Source of the DNA: Glandiceps talaboti
Lineage: Eukaryota; Hemichordata; Enteropneusta; Spengelidae
Assembly: GCF_964340395.1 (NCBI RefSeq)
Contig: NC_135554.1
Location: 12,142,251 to 12,206,250, forward strand
Direction: 5' to 3'
Length of the DNA: 64,000 nt
The notes below the pieces were generated by a model. It did not search any database. It worked only from the letters and a program-made list of their open reading frames with translations, and was not told the origin of the DNA. This document shows, one piece after another, positions 59,801 through 64,000 of the stretch; position 1 is the stretch's first letter, and each line of letters opens with the position of its first letter. The position numbers and the translations under genes were made by a program.

Positions 59801-62800
59801 TTCTCCTCTCCTGGAATAGTAAACCAAATAAAGAGGCTATTCAATATACACTATTTCTGCTAGGGCTACAACCAATTGGTACGAATGCGATAAAAGGAAC
59901 ACAAATTTACCATGATTGATCATCTTCTAAGTATGCTAAGGTATAACTTTTGATAATTCCATTAGGATGAACTGGCGCTCTCCAGGACACAGATATAGTA
60001 CTGTCAGATGTTGCATTAACATCTGTAAGTATTGGAGGACTTGGAGCTGCATAACAAGATGGTAGTTATTACATTGTTACTTTGGTGATGGTAACTGATC
60101 ATAAGTAAAATAATCCACATATTATGGTGATTTTGGTTACCATGACACACTAGCAATCGCAGTCTTCTGGTATGTCACTGCTAAGAATGCATTTTACATC
60201 TTGGATAATGCATCCCATTTGATATTTCAAATAGTGCAAAATGTTAATTATACACATCACAACATGACACAGAACATAAACACCAGACTAAGTAAGCATA
60301 TTAAATTGCATACATTTGAGATTGGATAAGCAAAAATTTCAAAGCAGCTTGCCACAAAGTTTAATCTTAACTTCTTAATCCAATACTATGGTTCTGTGAA
60401 GACAGCTAGCGCTCTAATGATCGACATCTGCACAATAACAATCAAGGGATGGACAAAAAATTTCATGCAGAACATTCTCCATGATCTCAGAATATTATTA
60501 TGATTCTCCCAGTTTGTTCAATGCAGAGCATCACAAAAAAATCACGTGGTCTGTTACCAACTTATGAAGGTTCCAGTGTTTTAGAACAACAAAAGTGTTT
60601 CCTACTAGTCTCCTAATCACTCACCAAGTTAGTGTGGATTAAGGATCTCAGCAAGACAAGTTCACATGAGGTAAAAATTTCAGGAGACGCCCATGCAGCC
60701 AACAGCTAACCCTCATGTCAGTTACTACTGCAGACAAGTGCAGAGAAGAAATGCCAACCATGCCATGCCATCGGACAAAACAGTCTTTTGAGATTGTCAT
60801 TTAGTCACAATGAAAACATATTAAGTAAATATAAATCATGGCTTACCTGTTTTTTCATCTAAAATAAGTATGGAGGACAGTGGTGAAATGCCGACACTGT
60901 TGTTTGCCCTGACACCCACTTCATATGTTCTGTACCTCTGTAAATCTGTAATCCATATAATATAAAGTGTGTGTTTTTGAATAAACTATTTGTGTCTGCA
61001 ATTTTCACTGCAGTAAGAGTAAATCAAGACAGCAAAGAGACATTTCAAGTATAACACACACAGACACAGACACAGACACACAATTTACATGAGGGGCCAG
61101 AGACACACAAACTTTTGTCACAATCAATAAACAGACAGTCTCAATCAATGTACATGTCGAGTAATGAAATGATGGAAATAATGACATCGTGTAGAATACA
61201 TACATGTATGTAAATAGTTTATGGTGCAATATTAATACATCTATGCACAGTCATTAAACTCATAGTTGATGATTATAATGTTTTGTTCTTTGCTAGATGA
61301 CTCATTTTTTTTACCTTTAGAGTACACATAATTATGCTTAAATTAATAATCATCATAAAGGCAACAACTTTAACAGACCACAATAAAGAAAATCATTATT
61401 ACAGCAAAGTCAACGAACAGAAATTGTGTTATATACAAACAGACAAAGCCAACAGTCATACAAATGTACTATTTATGACTTATACATGTATATGTCAGAT
61501 TACATTGAACACTGGGTCAAATACCAGTGATATATATATAAAAAAAAAACACCAGATTATTATTGACAAACAGTTTTACTAGAAGTTTGAAAGAAGTTAT
61601 TTTCACATGCAAAAATTTATACTGTACCTTTAATTGTGTATGTAGTCATTGAAGTATTTGTGAGGAAAATATTCTGTGAACCATTGCTGTCTTTAACACT
61701 GACTGTGTATGCAGTAATATTTCCATTTGCATCCCTCCTGCTCAGTGGCTGAAACACATAAAAATACAGTTTAGAGTGGGCAGTAAAAATCCAGATGGGG
61801 GGTCGGGTAACCGGAACCAAACAGGTTTTTTTTCAAGCCTAAACTGACTGACCCATAGTTTAAGCTGCCAACCCTGAACACTTTTTTTCTAAACATTTAA
61901 AACAAAAAGATAAGCAATTCTTTTTTTCTTGACGTTTCATTCATATAACACGTCTACCCATTCACCGATACAACTCCCGAGGCATTCGAATTCAACCAAC
62001 TGTTTCACAATCACTCAGACAGGTTATCATTTTACACAGATGCAATTATTTCAAGTTGAGAAGGAAACCTAGAGATTTGAGCAAGTGTTTATGACGGGAA
62101 AAAAGTTCCAAATTTGATTTATTGAAACCGCACATTTTTTATGCCAAAAAAAAATCATTTTTAACATGAATGTACTTGAAAGCCAAACTTGGATTTGTAC
62201 ATGTAGATTATGCTTACCTCCCAAGCAATTGTGACATCACGGAGGTCATCATGACTTTGAGGATCAATATACGAGAACTTTACACGACCAACTGGATCTA
62301 AGAGTTAATAATAGTGTGATATTTAACTATTAGCAGCAAAGGAGCACACTCATAGATTTACCATTTAACTATTTCACACCTAAATGAGCTTCTACAAGAC
62401 GTTTACACACAGGTTGATATTCCATTTATGATTTTCCATTCAGATACATGGCCCGGTCAGATTAGCATTTACATGCAAATACAATTGCTTACTTGCAACC
62501 TACCATACATTTGGATGTCATAAATACATGGGGATTTGCGTGTGTTCACTTTATGAGCATATTCATCACAATTTTCCTTACATTGGGTATATAAAATTAC
62601 ATTTGAATACATTTAACATAATTGTCGTTAAATTTTTAAATTGTACCATTTTCAATCAAGATTTTTCATTATGCTGATGTAACTAATAATGCCTAATAAA
62701 TTTGGGAAGATGGCAATTTAATAATAATAATAAATAATACCATAATTGATATCAATTATATAAGTCATATAACTGCAAAACGTAACTCATTTTTATTTAT

Positions 62801-63372
62801 TTATTTATTTGTCACATATCCAAAGAAAAAAAAGAAAACGACAGACCTGACATACACAACTAATACTGCACATACAAAAGGTACATATGAAGTAACAAAA
62901 TAAAGTATAAAGTAGTAATAAAAGTACATCATACACATGCAAGATATTTGAAGCAATTTAATAATGATAAAACATAATGATGTAGGGCTGTAAATGTTCA
63001 TATCCAGGTGTAAATATTGCTGTGACAAGTATGTAAAATGGAACAATGCAATGTGGAATTTGGTAAGGCATACTGTGACTGGGTGCTGGAAGATAGTTAA
63101 ACTTAGAAAAAACTATATCCACCCACTTAATATACTTTCGGATATCAGTGAGATATCAACCATATTTACATTAAATTTAAAGGCACTTACACCAAAATCA
63201 TCATAAAAAAAATGGTCACTGTACCTGCTTCTGCAGTGTATCCACTAGCAACTGATGACCAAGAACTCCAATGTCCACCATTCTCAGGAAATGCAGCTAT
63301 ACGTACATAATAGCGTGTGTACGGTTCTAGACCATTAAGATTGAAGAAAACTTGTGTTCCTACAGGTTTTTC
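50631..63372 (-). CDS. Class I cytokine receptor-like membrane protein (gp130/Domeless type), 3' part of the gene
   Basis: Thirteen exons join with matching phases and GT-AG borders: 63372-63225, 62297-62218, 61748-61628, 60945-60847, 60046-59911, 59372-59224, 58316-58155, 57398-57213, 56423-56112, 55044-54966, 54593-54364, 53558-53419, and the tail from 52059. In order the protein has the end of a cytokine-binding FN3 domain with YYVRIAAFPENGGHWSSWSS (the WSXWS signature), five more FN3 domains, a helix WLYIGLPLVFLIIIVFLVIG, a box1-like WERVPEASIP 13 residues further, and a Tyr-rich tail. Known relatives (gp130, LIFR, Domeless) have three membrane-proximal FN3 domains and signal through JAK/STAT. 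Signal peptide, D1 and the Cys pairs lie beyond the window. A diverged FN3 adhesion receptor is the alternative, but WSXWS plus box1 argues against it. Confidence 0.82.
50866..51162 (-). CDS. In-frame extension after the UGA (possible readthrough domain)
   Basis: Directly after TGA the frame continues CTA GAA CAT... for 96 codons to a second TGA. The peptide, starting LEHTDSGLPSSDNSS, keeps the composition of the tail and has further Tyr sites (NHYMPLDD, IPYDSAKE). TGA CTA G is the established readthrough context. Alternatives are a nonsense allele, or an intron from the donor G|GTAACATAG at about 51198 to the acceptor CTTTTCAG at about 50887. Confidence 0.6.
   Translation of the reverse strand, partial: LEHTDSGLPSSDNSSGSGISVQQVRALSGTTSNHYMPLDDVHQGPCGQDHSSQSNQNSSCLVPSASSGSTIPYDSAKEPVISTNVTPPNVNLFSAQDV
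51163..52059 (-). CDS. Receptor cytoplasmic tail up to the UGA stop
   Basis: Begins at acceptor TTGTTTTAG with PAGVETRDNNDLFETYDD in phase 0 and runs 298 codons to TGA 51163-51165. The tail is acidic and Ser/Thr-rich, with spaced Tyr sites: ETYDDIL, DDYTQVSEV, GDYSKMTEE, DDYTFVSKT and GDYITDSAA. Y(T)xV is the SHP2/SOCS-type pattern and YSKM the PI3-kinase YxxM pattern; the STAT3-type YxxQ is absent. Confidence 0.85.
   Translation of the reverse strand, partial: PAGVETRDNNDLFETYDDILPEGTSKLDDVNTHSSDHRVDMLNGQHGPTVAVDSKDKDIRKPGHVMIELHAFHEDRQTAVGIVPHDADDYTQVSEVDGQPVSGSGHGGVLPETEIAGTTCQVGDYSKMTEETTPGLGPSRIVNAGRATTHPVTFIPAIQELGQGASDKKPAVLDVPAVHFRGPPVNHCNIVRDLPQATLTNQVNHERDCIDDYTFVSKTSEPVQERRQPETNDILSPTDNTNSTPREVREPENGDIRQVPTVSNGDYITDSAALGENGGIIENDRSHGNIDVDIRDDS
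52340..53155 (-). repeat. Inverted partner of the 16865-17800 repeat, in a receptor intron
   Basis: Lies between the transmembrane and tail exons. It matches the reverse complement of 16865-17800 over nearly its whole length. Confidence 0.8.
53419..53558 (-). CDS. Receptor exon, transmembrane helix and box1-like motif
   Basis: 140 bases after CTCTCTTACAG, ending ACA|GTAAGTC; phase 1 in, 0 out. It encodes a helix of about 22 residues with a basic stop-transfer (YKSSRKHG), then AWERVPEASIPKKT. The Trp and Pro spacing resembles the W..VP.P box1 of gp130-family receptors, which docks JAK kinases. Confidence 0.9.
54364..54593 (-). CDS. Receptor exon, FN3 domain E, part 2, to the membrane
   Basis: 230 bases; phase 2 in, 1 out. 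Encodes PNGPLSTIKYIVTCFIEEDV, then CHVSAGNVGNTSNAISADEV, and a short linker to the helix. Confidence 0.88.
54966..55044 (-). CDS. Receptor exon, FN3 domain E, part 1
   Basis: 79 bases after a T-rich acceptor; phase 1 in, 2 out. Encodes PSSPQQVSARSLSSDEVKVS, then WQLPL. Confidence 0.88.
55545..55930 (-). mobile_element. tRNA-derived SINE in a receptor intron
   Basis: On the minus strand, GAATGGTTAGCGTGACTGG (A-box-like) and AGGTTCGAGCCCTG (B box) at 55845-55905 form a tRNA-like head. A body through CAGCTGGGTTGACTGAAGC and GCGCTTTACAATTATTACCC follows. It ends at an (ATA)n run near 55545. Confidence 0.7.
56112..56423 (-). CDS. Receptor exon, complete FN3 domain D
   Basis: 312 bases; phase 1 in and out. 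One exon holds the whole domain: EDVPSNLKIPNSSVTDTKVK, IIWSPPEQPNTNVTNYRVKA, CGYETYKITVSACSD. Four Cys and several N-glycosylation sites. The acceptor is ATATTCACAG. Part of its 3' border, including the donor, is locally duplicated at 56010-56045. Confidence 0.92.
57213..57398 (-). CDS. Receptor exon, FN3 domain C, part 2
   Basis: 186 bases; phase 1 in and out. Encodes GLIANTQYAISVCAFTSRGQ, then GPSTEFVLHYTSVG, the closing strands of FN3. Confidence 0.9.
57500..57892 (+). mobile_element. LINE 3' UTR and tail in a receptor intron
   Basis: T-rich sequence with GGAGGGTTGCTCTTATCTAGG, ending GTTTTAATAAATAAATAAATAA, a typical tandem LINE tail. Antisense to the receptor. Confidence 0.5.
58155..58316 (-). 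CDS. Receptor exon, FN3 domain C, part 1
   Basis: 162 bases; phase 1 in and out. Encodes PDGPPTDLVIKNIKHEPTVL, then ISWNPPCKEERNGIISLYGI. It has three extra Cys (PPC, YIC, LQC) that could form a disulphide within the domain. Confidence 0.9.
58420..58450. repeat. C23 homopolymer
   Basis: A C run of about 21-23 bases in a receptor intron; its length is likely variable or sequencing-prone. Confidence 0.9.
58490..58900 (+). mobile_element. Possible LINE 3' fragment in a receptor intron
   Basis: A short open stretch (FRENHINISKYLTLIRSMRC) is followed by a UTR-like region with GGAAATGAATAAATTCTACTG at its end. Resembles a LINE tail but is not diagnostic. Confidence 0.35.
59224..59372 (-). CDS. 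Receptor exon, FN3 domain B, part 2
   Basis: 149 bases; phase 2 in, 1 out. Encodes VQYAFKVQAKNEVGFGDFSN, the conserved Y.F.V.A.N..G.G.FS end of FN3. It finishes in KEG. Confidence 0.9.
59911..60046 (-). CDS. Receptor exon, FN3 domain B, part 1
   Basis: 136 bases; phase 1 in, 2 out. Begins PSPPILTDVNATSDSTISVS, then WRAPVHPNGIIKSYTLAY: the P..P, W..P and NG.I..Y marks of FN3. Confidence 0.9.
60847..60945 (-). CDS. Receptor exon, FN3 domain A, part 3
   Basis: 99 bases; phase 1 in and out. Encodes LQRYRTYEVGVRANNSVGIS, the L.PYT.Y...V.A.N..G.S stretch ending an FN3 domain. Confidence 0.87.
61628..61748 (-). CDS. Receptor exon, FN3 domain A, part 2
   Basis: 121 bases; phase 0 in, 1 out. Encodes PLSRRDANGNITAYTVSVKD, then TNTSMTTYTIK: the C and C' strands of FN3 (NG.I..Y.V pattern). 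Confidence 0.85.
62218..62297 (-). CDS. Receptor exon, FN3 domain A, part 1
   Basis: 80 bases; phase 1 in, 0 out. Encodes PVGRVKFSYIDPQSHDDL and VTIAWE, the first strands of an FN3 domain with the core Trp. Confidence 0.8.
63225..63372 (-). CDS. Receptor exon with WSSWS motif
   Basis: 148 bases between TTACTGTAG and GTACAGTGACC; phase 0 in, 1 out. It encodes the second half of an FN3 domain: FFNLNGLEPYTRYYVRIAAF, then GGHWSSWSSVASGYTAEA. The Arg before the motif and W-S-S-W-S fit the Trp-Arg ladder of cytokine-binding domain D2. Confidence 0.88.
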
Positions 63373-63379
63373 CTACAGT

Positions 63380-64000
63380 AAGAATTGATGAAAATTTAAA
63401 CAGGACCACAACTATTAATATTCTAATTATTATAAATCTACCTGAGTTTAGTGGGATACTAACACACCATATACCAGTTGGAAATATATAAGATTTCATG
63501 ATTTGGCCACTAAACATGACATCAGTACGCTAGGGAACAATTACCCCTGTTATGCCCTGTTATCCATGTTTTGCGGGGCTAATTACAGTTCTATTCCCAG
63601 ATGCGAGCCAAAGCTATTAAATGAACTGTTAAGATCAGTGAGTCTGATCACAAAGTTTCATGTTGAGATAGACACCAAAAAGATAGCACACAAACATCAC
63701 TTACACTGTGTAAGCTCCTTATTTTGTTAATGATGTAGCAGCATGCACACTACTACTAGCTACTATTTTAATAGACACATGGGACTTGGTAAAATTGTCT
63801 AGTCTTTCTTTCTTTCTTAGTAAACATCCTGTCTATGAACTGTATGGAGCTACCACCAATTTCTTGGAACATGTACTGACGTAAATCAGTCTATGATAAC
63901 TGTGAAAGTGTCAAGCCAAAACATTTAAACAGGAGAGAAGGATACATCCTTGACACAAGCAATCATGTAGTATTCAGTCAGTGATGTAGTCACCACACAT
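63380..64000. other. Receptor intron, no exon recognised
   Basis: The exon for the first half of the WSXWS domain should lie upstream on the minus strand. I could not find it in the last 620 bases, so it is probably outside the window. Confidence 0.5.

Overview
This is animal nuclear DNA, probably from a marine invertebrate. It is AT-rich, with GT-AG introns, many microsatellites, and remnants of non-LTR retrotransposons, tyrosine-recombinase elements, tRNA-derived SINEs and fold-back DNA elements. Nothing in the window fixes the species. A hemichordate-, amphioxus- or mollusc-like genome would fit, but that is inference.

Layout. 1-1.7 kb: a nearly intact reverse transcriptase ORF. 1.7-4.4 kb: dispersed repeats, including one arm of a 1.1-kb inverted repeat pair (partner 11.7-12.9 kb). 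5.1-5.77 kb (+): the N-terminal half of a type II membrane glycosyltransferase (Nucleotid_trans type), cut off abruptly. 5.77-9.6 kb (-): a broken CR1-like retrotransposon carrying a 2.4-kb insert. 10-19 kb: repeats. 19.7-25.4 kb (-): a complete five-exon gene for a TylF/macrocin O-methyltransferase-type enzyme of 245 residues. 25.4-27.6 kb: a candidate DNA transposon. 28-35 kb: repeats, an SGNH-hydrolase-like relic and a tyrosine-recombinase element. 36-46 kb: microsatellites, a candidate hammerhead ribozyme, two exons of unknown genes and a satellite with a period of about 147 bp. 46.26-46.67 kb (-): the C-terminal half of the glycosyltransferase, fused to the 3' end of a retrotransposon on the + strand. 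47.7-48.2 kb: an L1/Tx1-like relic.

50.6-63.4 kb (-): the 3' part of a large receptor gene, assembled here from 13 exons with matching splice phases. It has a WSSWS motif, five further fibronectin III domains, one membrane helix, a box1-like W..VP motif and a tyrosine-rich tail. This is the architecture of a class I cytokine receptor of the gp130/Domeless type. Its tail reads into a UGA-CUA-G stop, the known readthrough context, followed by 96 more open codons.

Two observations stand out. First, that cytokine receptor and its possible stop-codon readthrough. Second, the two halves of the glycosyltransferase and the two parts of the CR1-like element are arranged exactly as expected if the 41 kb between about 5.77 and 46.67 kb has been inverted, with one breakpoint in each.
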